From Scatosoma sp002474405 (lineage in GTDB: Bacteria > Bacillota > Clostridia > Christensenellales > Borkfalkiaceae): DNA of 64,000 bases. Shown in pieces: positions 35,934 through 44,276 of the stretch. The stretch is from contig CALAFO010000047.1 in the NCBI GenBank assembly GCA_937892545.1, positions 1 through 64,000 of the forward strand, given 5' to 3'. The translations under genes and the position numbers were made by a program. The notes below the pieces were generated by a model. The model did no database searches. It worked only from the letters and a program-made list of their open reading frames with translations, and had not been told where the DNA came from. Each line of letters begins with the position of its first letter. Positions within the stretch are counted from its first letter, which is position 1.

Positions 35934-38567
35934 TTATTTCTCCTCGCCGTCGTCGGGAGTTTCGTTCTCCTCGCCGTCGTCTGCGGGTTCGAACGTAGCT
36001 TCTTCGCCCGTTTCGTCCGCGTCGTCGGCTATGGCGTTGCGCTCCTCTTCGGGCAGTTCGGTTTCTTCGGGTTCGGCAACTTCCGCGTCGTCCTCGCGCT
36101 CCGTTACGTCAACCGTAGCCACCAGCGAATCTTTCACGTTCATCACGCGTACCCCGCGCGAAGCTCTGCCGATTCTGGAAATGCTGTCCGCATGCATGCG
36201 GATAATGGTTCCGGCGGTAGTGATAATCATAATATCGTTCTCGTCCGTTACCTGCTTCATCGCCACAAGCTCGCCCGTCTTTTCGTTGAACGTGCCCGCC
36301 TTGATGCCCTTGCCGGCTCTGCCCTGAACGCGGTAATCTTCCACGTTCGTGCGTTTGCCGTAGCCTTTCGCCGTCAGCGTAAGAATATCGTAATTCTCGT
36401 CCACCACCAGCATATCCACCAGCTCGTCGTTCTCGCCGAGGCGCATTGCGCGTACGCCCGCCGCGGTTCTGCCCATCGCGCGGATGTTGCTTTCGTGGAA
36501 GCGGATGCACTTGCCCGAACGGCTGGCAATCAAAAGTTCGTTGTCGCCCGTGGTGAACTGCACGGAAATAATTTCGTCTCCCTCATTCAGCTTCACCGCA
36601 ATCTTGCCGTTCTTCATGATGCGCGAATATTCGTCCGTCGTCGTCTTTTTAATCAGCCCTTTCTTGGTGGCGATTACGATATACCCGTTGCCGTTTTCTT
36701 TCTTCGGCAACACGGCGGCAATCTTTTCGCCCTGATCCAGCCCCACAACGTTCACCACGGCTCTGCCGCGCGAAGTGCGGTTCGCTTCGGGAATCATATA
36801 CCCCTTGATGGAATACACCTTGCCGAGCGACGTAAACAGCAGAATATCGTCGTGCGTGCACGCGATGAACATTTTCTCCACGTAGTCCTCGTCCTTGGGT
36901 TTATGCGCCGTAACGCCCATGCCGCCGCGGTGCTGCGCCTTGTATTCCGTTACGGGCAGCCGCTTGATATAGCCCGAATGCGTCAGCGAAATCACCACGT
37001 CCTCTCTGTCGATTAAATCTTCGTCCTCTATTGAACCGAAGTCCACCGAAATTTCCGTCTTTCTCGGCGAAGGATAGCGGTTCTTGATGTCCGTGAGGTC
37101 GTTTCTGATAATCGCCATCACGCGGCTTTCGTTGGCTAAAATATCCTTCAAATCGAGAATCGTCGCTTCCAGCTGCGCCAGTTCTTCTTTCAGCTTCTCC
37201 ACTTCGAGGGAAGTCAGACGCTGCAAGCGCATTTCCAGAATCGCGTTCGCCTGCTTTTCGTCCAGTTCGAACGTCGCCGTCAGGCGCTCCACCGCCACGT
37301 TTTTATCCGCCGATTCCTTGATGACCTTAATCACTTCGTCGATATTCGCAAGCGCCAGCACAAGTCCTTCCACGATATGCGCGCGCTCTTCCGTTTTGTT
37401 GAGTTCGAAGCGCGTACGGCGGGTGATGACTTCTTTCTGATGCGCCAGATAATATTGCAGAATTTCGCGCAGATTCAGCGTTTTCGGCTCGGTGCCGTTT
37501 TCCACAAGCGCCAGCATAATCAAACCGTCCGAAACCTGCAGATTCGTCTTTTTATACAGCGTGTTCAAAACAACCTGCGCGTTCGCGTCTTTCTTCACTT
37601 CGATCACGATGCGCATACCCGTTCTGTCCGATTCTTCGCGGATATCGGAAATACCTTCCAGTCGCTTGTCGCGCACCATATCCGCAATCGTCTTGATTAA
37701 AACGGCTTTGTTCACCTGATACGGGATTTCCGTTACTACGATGCGCTGGCGGGTATTTCCGCCCGTGCCGTATTCTTCGATTTCGCACTTCGAACGGATG
37801 ATAATTTTTCCCTGCCCCGTCTGATACGCTTTTTTGATGCCGCTTCTGCCCATAATCACGCCGCCCGTAGGGAAGTCGGGCGCCGGGATATATTCCATCA
37901 GCTCGTCCACCGTAATATCGGGGTTGTCGATCATCGCGATGGTACCGTCGATTACTTCGGCAAGATTGTGCGGCGGAATGTTGGTAGCCATACCCACGGC
38001 GATACCGTCCGAACCGTTTACAAGCAGGTTGGGGAAGCGCGAGGGAAGCACCACGGGTTCTTCTTCGCTGCCGTCGAAGTTGGGAATGAAATCCACCGTC
38101 TCTTTATCGAGGTCTTTCAGCATTTCCGCGGCAAGCTTGGTAAGGCGCGCTTCGGTGTAACGCATAGCCGCGGCAGGGTCGCCGTCCACGCTTCCGAAGT
38201 TTCCGTGCCCGTCCACCAGCGGGAAATTGATGGTGAAATCCTGCGCGAGGCGCACCAGCGCGTCGTACACCGAGGAATCGCCGTGCGGGTGGAATTTACC
38301 CATACAGTCGCCCACGATACGCGCGCACTTTCTGAACGCTTTGTCGTTATACAAGCCCATTTCGTGCATCGAATACAGAATTCTTCTGTGCACGGGCTTG
38401 AGACCGTCTCGCACGTCGGGAATGGCGCGCGATTTGTTTACCGCCATCGCGTAGGCGATGAACGAACGTTTCAGTTCGTCGTCCACCTCCATATCGATGA
38501 TTTTCGTCATTTCGAGAGTCTTTTTAAACTCTTCGGTCAATTCGGGACTCGTTTCTCTTTTAGCCAT
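35934..38567 (-). CDS. gyrA: DNA gyrase subunit A
   Basis: An 877-residue protein. The quinolone-resistance-determining region reads HPHGDSSVYDALVRLAQ, with Ser and Asp at the positions usually mutated in resistance, so no common target mutation is seen. The active-site tyrosine lies in AAMRYTEARLT. The C-terminal DNA-wrapping beta-pinwheel starts after about residue 500, and the GyrA box reads QHRGGMG instead of the common QRRGGKG. The protein ends in an acidic Glu/Asp-rich tail of about 45 residues. With GyrB it introduces negative supercoils. It lies 23 bp behind gyrB in one operon. Confidence 0.97.
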   Translation of the reverse strand: MAKRETSPELTEEFKKTLEMTKIIDMEVDDELKRSFIAYAMAVNKSRAIPDVRDGLKPVHRRILYSMHEMGLYNDKAFRKCARIVGDCMGKFHPHGDSSVYDALVRLAQDFTINFPLVDGHGNFGSVDGDPAAAMRYTEARLTKLAAEMLKDLDKETVDFIPNFDGSEEEPVVLPSRFPNLLVNGSDGIAVGMATNIPPHNLAEVIDGTIAMIDNPDITVDELMEYIPAPDFPTGGVIMGRSGIKKAYQTGQGKIIIRSKCEIEEYGTGGNTRQRIVVTEIPYQVNKAVLIKTIADMVRDKRLEGISDIREESDRTGMRIVIEVKKDANAQVVLNTLYKKTNLQVSDGLIMLALVENGTEPKTLNLREILQYYLAHQKEVITRRTRFELNKTEERAHIVEGLVLALANIDEVIKVIKESADKNVAVERLTATFELDEKQANAILEMRLQRLTSLEVEKLKEELAQLEATILDLKDILANESRVMAIIRNDLTDIKNRYPSPRKTEISVDFGSIEDEDLIDREDVVISLTHSGYIKRLPVTEYKAQHRGGMGVTAHKPKDEDYVEKMFIACTHDDILLFTSLGKVYSIKGYMIPEANRTSRGRAVVNVVGLDQGEKIAAVLPKKENGNGYIVIATKKGLIKKTTTDEYSRIMKNGKIAVKLNEGDEIISVQFTTGDNELLIASRSGKCIRFHESNIRAMGRTAAGVRAMRLGENDELVDMLVVDENYDILTLTAKGYGKRTNVEDYRVQGRAGKGIKAGTFNEKTGELVAMKQVTDENDIMIITTAGTIIRMHADSISRIGRASRGVRVMNVKDSLVATVDVTEREDDAEVAEPEETELPEEERNAIADDADETGEEATFEPADDGEENETPDDGEEK

Positions 38568-38590
38568 TTCTTTTTATCTCTCCTGTGCCC

Positions 38591-40504
38591 TTAAATATCG
38601 AGGTCGGTTACCAGCGACGCGTTCTCTTCGATGAACTTTCTGCGAAGTTCGGGGCTTTCGCCCATCAGCATCGCAAACATCTTGTCCGCTTCCGCCGCGT
38701 CCTCCATGGTAACGCGCACCAGCGTACGGGTGGAAGGGTCCATCGTCGTCGTCCAAAGCTGCTCCGTACTCATTTCGCCGAGACCTTTATAACGCTGATA
38801 TTCCACTTTCGAAGTCGCCTGCGCGTCGAACGCCACCTTTTCTTCTTCGGAATAGAGGTACGAATCCTTGCCCTTGTAGGTTGCCTTGTAAAGGGGCGGC
38901 AACGCCGAATATACGTGCCCGTGTTCGATTAAGGGGCGCATATAGCGGAACAGGAACGTGTACAGAAGAATACGGATGTGCGCGCCGTCCACATCGGCAT
39001 CGGTCATCGAGATGATGCGGTCGTAGCGGAGCTTGCTCTCGTCGAAATCGTCCAGAATGCCGCAGCCGAACGCCGTAATCATCGCCTTGATTTCCTCGTT
39101 TTCGAGAACGCGGTTAAGCCGCACTTTTTCCACGTTTAAAATCTTGCCGCGAAGGGGCAGAATCGCTTGGAATCTTCTGTCGCGCCCCTGCTTCGCCGTG
39201 CCGCCTGCGGAGTCGCCCTCTACGATATAAATTTCGCAAAGTTCCGAACGCCTGTCAGAACAGTCGGCAAGCTTCCCGGGCAGCGTGGAATTTTCCAGAA
39301 CGCCCTTTCTGCGGGTTAAATCACGCGCCGCACGCGCCGCGTCGCGCGCCTTCTGCGCCGTTAAACAGCGCATAACAAGCTCTTTCGCCGCGCTCGGATT
39401 CTCTTCCATAAACGCGCTTAAATGCTCGGTAACGCATTGGCTCACAAACGAACGGATAAACGAATTGTTCAGCTTGTCTTTCGTCTGCGATTCGAACTGC
39501 GCGTTCACGAGTTTTACGGAAACCACCGCCGTGATGCCCTCGCGCACGTCCTCGCCAGAAAGCTTGTCCGACTCTTTCATTAAGCCCGCTTTCTTGCCGT
39601 AATCGTTAATCACTTTGGTGAGCGCAAGCCGCAAGCCTTCCACGTGCGTGCCGCCGTCTATCGTGTTCACGTTGTTCGCATACGAATAAATCACTTCGTT
39701 GTACGATTCGTTGTACTGAATCGCCACTTCGCACATCGTGTCGCCGTCCGTCTCTTCGAAATACAGCGGTTGCGGGAATAACAGCTGTTCGCGCGAAGCG
39801 TTCAGATCTTCCACAAACGAACGAATACCGCCCTCGTAGCAGAACGAATCTTTCTTTTCCTGACCCGCGCGCTTGTCTTCAAGGGTAATGCGAAGCCCCT
39901 TGTTGAGATATGCCAGCTCGCGCAGACGAATTTTCAGAGTATCGTACGAAAAATCGGTGGTTTCGAAAATCTCTTTGTCGGGCAAAAACGTAACTTTCGT
40001 GCCCGTTTCCGTCGTGTCGCCCACAATCTGCACGCTGCGTTGCGGCACGCCGCGGTTGTACACCTGCTTGTAAATGTGCCCGTCCTGATATACTTCCGCT
40101 TCCAGCCATTCCGAAAGCGCGTTCACCGCTTTCACGCCCACGCCGTGCAAACCGCTCGATACCTTGTACCCCGAATCGCCGCCGAACTTGCCGCCCGCGT
40201 TCACTTTCGTGAACACCACTTCAAGGGTTGAAATGCCCTCTTTCGGGTGAATCGCCACGGGAATCCCGCGCCCGTTATCGCGCACGGTGCAGCTGCCGTC
40301 GGAATTGATCGTAACTTCGATATGCGTGCAGTAGCCCGCCAACGCCTCGTCGATCGAGTTATCCACCACTTCGTGCACGAGGTGATGAAGCCCTTTCGCG
40401 TCGGTGGAAGAAATGTACATTCCGGGGCGTTTTCTGATGTGTTCCAAGCCGTCGAGAACCTGTATTTGTTCTGCGCCGTACTCGTTTTCTACTTTTTCCG
40501 CCAT
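38591..40504 (-). CDS. gyrB: DNA gyrase subunit B
   Basis: A 637-residue protein of normal length. The GHKL ATPase has HLVHEVVDNSIDEALAGYC near residue 42, DNGRGIPV near 75 and GLHGVGVKAVNAL near 118. The TOPRIM domain has EGDSAGGTAKQGRDRRFQA near 430 and the metal Asp cluster MTDADVDGAHI near 505. The C-terminus holds the GyrA-binding QRYKGLGEM motif near 580. It starts after AAGGAG. It is unusual that gyrBA is not beside dnaA, dnaN or recF in this window. Confidence 0.97.
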   Translation of the reverse strand: MAEKVENEYGAEQIQVLDGLEHIRKRPGMYISSTDAKGLHHLVHEVVDNSIDEALAGYCTHIEVTINSDGSCTVRDNGRGIPVAIHPKEGISTLEVVFTKVNAGGKFGGDSGYKVSSGLHGVGVKAVNALSEWLEAEVYQDGHIYKQVYNRGVPQRSVQIVGDTTETGTKVTFLPDKEIFETTDFSYDTLKIRLRELAYLNKGLRITLEDKRAGQEKKDSFCYEGGIRSFVEDLNASREQLLFPQPLYFEETDGDTMCEVAIQYNESYNEVIYSYANNVNTIDGGTHVEGLRLALTKVINDYGKKAGLMKESDKLSGEDVREGITAVVSVKLVNAQFESQTKDKLNNSFIRSFVSQCVTEHLSAFMEENPSAAKELVMRCLTAQKARDAARAARDLTRRKGVLENSTLPGKLADCSDRRSELCEIYIVEGDSAGGTAKQGRDRRFQAILPLRGKILNVEKVRLNRVLENEEIKAMITAFGCGILDDFDESKLRYDRIISMTDADVDGAHIRILLYTFLFRYMRPLIEHGHVYSALPPLYKATYKGKDSYLYSEEEKVAFDAQATSKVEYQRYKGLGEMSTEQLWTTTMDPSTRTLVRVTMEDAAEADKMFAMLMGESPELRRKFIEENASLVTDLDI

Positions 40505-40908
40505 AGTCGTTTGTTTCTCCTTATGCTTGTTTAATTTTTCTTTTTTTGGTTTCGTTTGCCTGCAAAATAATTTTTCGCGCTATTGCCCGCGAAAATTCCG
40601 TGCTCTTTCTCACGCAATTTTTGTGCCGTTTCGCGCGCATACACGTATACGCACATACGCACGCACATACGCACACAGGCGCGCGCGACAAATTATATAT
40701 GCCGATAATACAATTATACCATATTCCCGAAAAAAAGTACAGCGTTTCAGCGGATATTTTCGCCCTTCGCGACAATTTTTTTCTTTTTTTGTAAAATTTC
40801 ACCGCTTTTATCGTTTTCGCCGCCTTGCAGCTCACCCGCCCACCGCGCAAAACAAGGTTGCGAATCTATCCGAAAAGACAGAATCGCAACCTTGTTTTCT
40901 TATTTCGT

Positions 40909-41040
40909 GGCTTCCCCTTGCCTCATTTTGCTTGCGCAAAAATCGGCAAAAATGGTCAGCCTTGTTCCAAGGCTTCCCCTTGCCTCATTTTGCTTGCGCA
41001 AAAATCGGCAAAAATGGTCAGCCTTGTTCCAAGGCTTCCC
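40909..41040. repeat. Tandem direct repeat, 62-bp unit, two copies plus a start
   Basis: Unit 40909-40970 beginning GGCTTCCCCTTGCCTCATTT is repeated exactly at 40971-41032, and a third start at 41033 runs into interspersed repeat R2. The unit holds GCTTGCGCAAAAATCGGC and GGTCAGCCTTGTTCC. It lies in the roughly 950-bp gene-free stretch between gyrB and degV, which otherwise holds only repeats. Confidence 0.9.
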
Positions 41041-41125
41041 CTCGGGGGGCTTTTCTCGCCAAGTTGCCGCCCTACGGCAACTTCGGCGGCTTGCTGTCAA
41101 CAAAGTTGACTGATGAGGGGCGTAG
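41033..41125. repeat. Interspersed palindromic repeat, copy R2
   Basis: Head GGCTTCCCCTCGGGGGGC, an inserted stem AAGTTGCCG/CGGCAACTT, then the variable stem GTCAAC-AAA-GTTGAC and the tail TGATGAGGGGCGTAG. It is followed at 41130-41176 by a satellite hairpin TTGATTGAAATTTTC/GAAATTTTCAATCAA also present at 43263-43308. Confidence 0.75.
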
Positions 41126-41320
41126 CCCATTTTTGATTGAAATTTTCCGTCAGAAATTTTCAATCAAGGGGCTAAACTTGTTTTCTGATATTTGCATTTC
41201 AAACAAAAAAGCCCCTTGCTTTCCCCTTGCCGAGTTGCCGCTCAAAGGCAATCTCGGCAAGTAGAGTGGCGCGGCGTACAGCCGCGCCGAGAGAGGTCAA
41301 ATTAAAATTTCGCCTTATTT

Positions 41321-41379
41321 ATAGCCTTCCCCTTGGGGGGAAGGTGTCAAGGCATCGCCTTGACGAATGAGGGGCGTAG
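41321..41379. repeat. Interspersed palindromic repeat, copy R3
   Basis: Head ATAGCCTTCCCC-TTG-GGGGGAAGG, variable stem GTCAAGGC-ATC-GCCTTGAC, tail GAATGAGGGGCGTAG. A diverged partial element with CTTTCCCCTTGCCG lies at about 41218-41290. Confidence 0.8.
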
Positions 41380-41454
41380 CTTGTTTTCTACCCCTCTCAT
41401 TTCCAACGAAAACGCCGCCGTCCTCAATTTCTCCTCTTGCTCAACTTCCCCTCG

Positions 41455-42342
41455 TTACTTCTTCTCATACCCCGCCATATTGCGCGGCTTGCCGAAATAA
41501 AACGCCGCCACCAGCCCCGGACCGCAATTCGCGCCGATAATCGTGCCGATATACGTATAGTACACGTCCTTGAATCCCGCTTCCTTTTTAAGCGCCTCGC
41601 CAAACTCTTTCGCCCGCTCGGGCACGTCGCTGTGGCACACGTAAAGCGTCTGATTTTCCGCGTCGGTTACCGTATCTTTCACAATCTCGAAAATACGCGC
41701 CACCGTCTGCTTGTAGCCACGCACCCGCTGTTGCACAATCAGATGTCCCGCAGAATCGAGGTTGAGTATCGGGCAGATTTTAAAAATGCCGCCGATCAAC
41801 GCCGCCGCCCGCGAACATCTGCCGCTTCTTCGAAGATACAAAAGCTCGTCTGTCGTATACCACGTGTTCACGTTGATTTTTATCTTTTCCAGCTCGGCAA
41901 AACACTCTTCCGCGTCCGCGCCGTTATCGCGCATTTCCGCCGCGCGAAGCGCAAGCATACCGTACCCCGTGGAACACAGCGTAGAATCCACCACGTAGAT
42001 TTCCGCGCCGCACTTTTCTTTCAATGCCTGCGCCGCGTTCACCGCGCACTTGTACGTGCCCGATACCGCGCTGCCCAAGCTGATATGTACAATCGGCTTG
42101 CCCTCTTTCAGAAGCGGCGTAAAAAATTCGATGAATTGCGTTTCGTTCGCCTGACTCGTTTTCGGCACTGCGCCCTTGCGCATTTGTTCGTAAAATTCGT
42201 GGCAGTCCTCCGCTTTCATCGTATCTTCGTAAAGCTTGCCGTCCGCCTCGTAGCATAAATGAAGCGGCACGATTTCCCGTTCTTTTAAAAGCTCCGCGGG
42301 CAGGTCGCACCCCGAATCCGTCGTAACGATAAATTTTCCCAT
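41455..42342 (-). CDS. DegV-family fatty-acid-binding protein
   Basis: A 295-residue protein of normal length. It opens KFIVTTDSGCDLPAELL, the DegV signature, has SLGSAVSGTYK near residue 95 (fatty-acid-binding Ser region), RRSGRCSRAAALIG near 180, and ends with IGTIIGANCGPGLVAAFYFG, all typical. DegV/FakB proteins present fatty acids to the FakA kinase for membrane lipid synthesis; no fakA is in this window. The start at 42342 follows an AAGGAGG site. It is transcribed divergently from a TetR regulator with facing promoters and shared operator-like sites, so it is a likely target of that regulator. Confidence 0.92.
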   Translation of the reverse strand: MGKFIVTTDSGCDLPAELLKEREIVPLHLCYEADGKLYEDTMKAEDCHEFYEQMRKGAVPKTSQANETQFIEFFTPLLKEGKPIVHISLGSAVSGTYKCAVNAAQALKEKCGAEIYVVDSTLCSTGYGMLALRAAEMRDNGADAEECFAELEKIKINVNTWYTTDELLYLRRSGRCSRAAALIGGIFKICPILNLDSAGHLIVQQRVRGYKQTVARIFEIVKDTVTDAENQTLYVCHSDVPERAKEFGEALKKEAGFKDVYYTYIGTIIGANCGPGLVAAFYFGKPRNMAGYEKK

Positions 42343-42388
42343 ATCCGTTCGTCCTCCTTGTTGCAACCGTTTTTCGATTTCATAACGA

Positions 42389-42417
42389 TTGACAGTTATC
42401 GATACTCGTGTTATAAT
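42389..42417 (+). promoter_or_regulatory. Consensus promoter of the TetR gene
   Basis: A perfect TTGACA, 17 bp, TATAAT. The spacer contains one copy of the operator-like AGTTATCGATAC. Confidence 0.88.
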
Positions 42418-42481
42418 AATTATAAACCGAATCGGCAAAAAAGACAAATACGGTTTGCAAAATTCGGTAAGTTATCGATAC
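42394..42481. promoter_or_regulatory. Two identical operator-like sites in the degV/TetR intergenic region
   Basis: AGTTATCGATAC occurs at 42394-42405 and again at 42470-42481, 76 bp apart. Its core TATCGATA is a palindrome. One copy overlaps the TetR promoter spacer. The other lies upstream of the degV -35 and downstream of the TetR promoter. This fits TetR-family autoregulation. Confidence 0.65.
42419..42447 (-). promoter_or_regulatory. Divergent promoter of degV
   Basis: On the minus strand TTGTCT, 17 bp, TATAAT. It lies immediately beside the TetR gene promoter, facing it, so the two compete for space. Confidence 0.7.
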
Positions 42482-42513
42482 AAAATAAAAAAAGTGTTCA
42501 AAAAAGGATAATT

Positions 42514-43104
42514 ATGGATAAACGGATCATCAAAACCAAGCGGAACATCAAAGAAACGTTCATAAAAATGCTTTCAACGTGCGCGTTCGAGAAAATCAAC
42601 GTTACGGAACTTTGCCGCCGCGCCTGCATCGGCAGAATCACGTTTTACACGTATTACGACGACAAATTCGCGCTTGCCGACGAGCTTATGGACGATTATA
42701 TGCAAGAAGCGCTCGACGATTATCATCGTTTGCAAAAGCAAAACAACCCTGCCACATTGCCGTTCGAAGGGTACTTGAATATGCTTACGGCGATACTCGA
42801 TTTATATTTCGCGCACGCGGAATTTTTCACGCACGCGAATATCGAAAAGAACCCGTATCTGTACACGTCGTTTTACAACCGGGTGTTCGGAAACGTGCTT
42901 TTATATCTTCGCCGGCACCAGCAAAGCATGCGTCCGCGGTATTCCGACAGGCGCACGGCGGTACTTATCTGCAACGGATTCTGGGGCATTGTATCGGACG
43001 CACTGACGGATAAAAATTTATCCGAAAAAGCCTTCCGTCAGACGAAAAAAGAAATTTTCGAAATGTACCGTACGGTGTTATCCTCGGATTTATTCATCCG
43101 CTGA
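42514..43104 (+). CDS. TetR/AcrR-family regulator (FakB/DegV-linked type)
   Basis: A 196-residue protein. The N-terminal helix-turn-helix (about 10-55) has FEKINVTELCRRACIGRITFYTYYDDK, the TetR recognition helix pattern with the closing F-Y-x-Y-Y-x-x-K. The rest is all-helical ligand-binding domain, with YLYTSFYNRVF near 115. The ATG at 42514 follows AAAAAGGA. Because it faces degV across two palindromic sites, it probably represses itself and degV, perhaps sensing an acyl ligand; that last point is inference. It is followed by repeat DNA. Confidence 0.9.
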   Translation: MDKRIIKTKRNIKETFIKMLSTCAFEKINVTELCRRACIGRITFYTYYDDKFALADELMDDYMQEALDDYHRLQKQNNPATLPFEGYLNMLTAILDLYFAHAEFFTHANIEKNPYLYTSFYNRVFGNVLLYLRRHQQSMRPRYSDRRTAVLICNGFWGIVSDALTDKNLSEKAFRQTKKEIFEMYRTVLSSDLFIR

Positions 43105-43110
43105 ATTTTC

Positions 43111-43155
43111 GCCTTTGATATAGGCTTCCCCTTGGGGCGGGCATCGCCCGCTTCA
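43111..43155. repeat. Interspersed repeat, partial copy R4a
   Basis: CCTTTGATATAGGCTTCCCC-TTG-GGGCGGG with a small stem GGGC-GAT/GCCC. The tail ATGAGGGG is missing. The link to R4b (GATTGCAACAAGCCGTTTGAAATTTT) is similar to the link between R5a and R5b at 49 kb. Confidence 0.65.
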
Positions 43156-43204
43156 TAACGGATTGCAACAAGCCGTTTGAAATTTTAAAATATTGCCTTT
43201 GATA

Positions 43205-43259
43205 TAGCCTTCCCCTTGGGGGGAAGGTGTCGCCGAACGGCGACGAATGAGGGGCGTAG
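43205..43259. repeat. Interspersed palindromic repeat, copy R4b
   Basis: Head TAGCCTTCCCC-TTGG-GGGGAAGG, variable stem GTCGCCG-AA-CGGCGAC, tail GAATGAGGGGCGTAG, then the satellite hairpin at 43263-43308. The gene-free stretch 43105-43659 holds these repeats and the broken HTH gene below. Confidence 0.8.
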
Positions 43260-43363
43260 CCCATTTTTGATTGAAATTTTCCATCGGAAATTTTCAATCA
43301 AGGGGCGTATCGTATTTTCTACCATCCCCATTTCAAACGCCCCAAAAAACAACCGAAAATTTT

Positions 43364-43558
43364 TTACAGACTGCTCAAAAAATCGTCGAGCAGTCTTTTT
43401 TGTTTTTCGTTCAGGCTTTCGAGCGATTTTCCCGCGGCAACATTCCGCGAATGTTCTTCGGCAAAAAATTCGGCAAGCGAGATATTCAGCCCCGCGCAGA
43501 TATAACCGAGATAGTCCACCGTAGGACTTTTCGAGTCCGACAGCTTTCCGAAAAATTT
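43364..43558 (-). pseudogene. Truncated XRE-type helix-turn-helix gene
   Basis: The minus strand reads FFGKLSDSKSPTVDYL, then GYICAGLNISLAEFFAEE, then a charged tail ending LLDDFLSSL and a stop codon. The SPTVDYLGYICAGLNISLAEFF part is the second half of an XRE/Cro-type HTH domain. Upstream the frame meets a stop codon after four residues with no start codon, so the front half is lost. Its 3' end overlaps a plus-strand hairpin AGACTGCTC/GAGCAGTCT followed by T (about 43368-43404), which may serve as a terminator. Confidence 0.7.
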
Positions 43559-43591
43559 ACAAGAAATTTACAAATTATTTACAAAATCCCG

Positions 43592-43620
43592 TTGACTTTC
43601 TTTGTGCCTTGCGATAAAAT
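43592..43620 (+). promoter_or_regulatory. Sigma-A promoter of the small membrane protein gene
   Basis: TTGACT, 17 bp, TAAAAT, ending 39 bp before the ATG at 43660. Confidence 0.75.
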
Positions 43621-43659
43621 ACTGTTTAATCTTTGTTGTTTCTTGCGGAGAATAGAGTA

Positions 43660-44148
43660 ATGGATGTTAAAAAGTTAGTTTCAAAATCTGTAGATTTCAG
43701 ATATTATTGTTCCGGATTGTTGTGCTACGGTATTTTTATGGTTATATTCCTTACTCTCGCCATTGTGTCTGTGAATGACAGTTTAGTCTCCGCGCGATTG
43801 GCGTCAATTACTGGTTTTATTCTCCTTATCCCCTTTATTTTTTACTGTGCGATAAGAATTATTCTTTTGTTTGCAGGGTCAAAAAATTATTATATTTATA
43901 CCGCCGATGTACTTGAAGTACATAACGAACATTTCGCTTTGTTTCGCCACTCTTGCTCTTTCACTCTGACGATACATAAAGATGACGGCTCTGATTTTAC
44001 CTCCGGAACCTCCGGTATTTTTAAAGCCTCGGATTTTAGTTCCACGTATTTCGGCAATTATGTGAATAAAACTTTGAAAGTTTTATATAATCCAAAAAAC
44101 AAAACCGTTATTGTTGTCGGAACACTCGATCCGGAACAGTCAACTTAA
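43660..44148 (+). CDS. Small membrane protein of unknown function
   Basis: A 162-residue protein with two membrane helices (about residues 17-40 and 48-70), a short turn between them and a C-terminal beta-rich domain of about 90 residues (FTLTIHKDDGSDF, TLKVLYNPKNKTVIVVGTLD). The start follows TTGCGGAG. Its codons are visibly AT-richer than those of its neighbours, and it lies next to a broken regulator gene and repeats, which suggests acquisition. It has its own promoter and terminator. I do not recognise the family; the plan resembles DUF3592-type proteins, but this is not certain. Confidence 0.75.
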   Translation: MDVKKLVSKSVDFRYYCSGLLCYGIFMVIFLTLAIVSVNDSLVSARLASITGFILLIPFIFYCAIRIILLFAGSKNYYIYTADVLEVHNEHFALFRHSCSFTLTIHKDDGSDFTSGTSGIFKASDFSSTYFGNYVNKTLKVLYNPKNKTVIVVGTLDPEQST

Positions 44149-44161
44149 ATTTTATCTTTTC

Positions 44162-44198
44162 AAGAGAATATCGCTTGTTGCCGATATCCTCTTTTTTG
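44162..44198 (+). terminator. Intrinsic terminator
   Basis: AAGAGAATATCG pairs with CGATATCCTCTT (one bulge), then a T run. Confidence 0.8.
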
Positions 44199-44276
44199 TT
44201 ACGGTAAATTATACTATCCCGGTACTCAACGTCCCCCATTCCTCGTTTGCCCCCTTAGCATTTCTCCGCAAAAACT

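Noticed and set aside
40909..41400. Possible CRISPR-like array
   Set aside because: The 62-bp units are directly abutting with no unique spacers, there are only two, and the other repeats nearby are palindromic family members. No cas gene is present.
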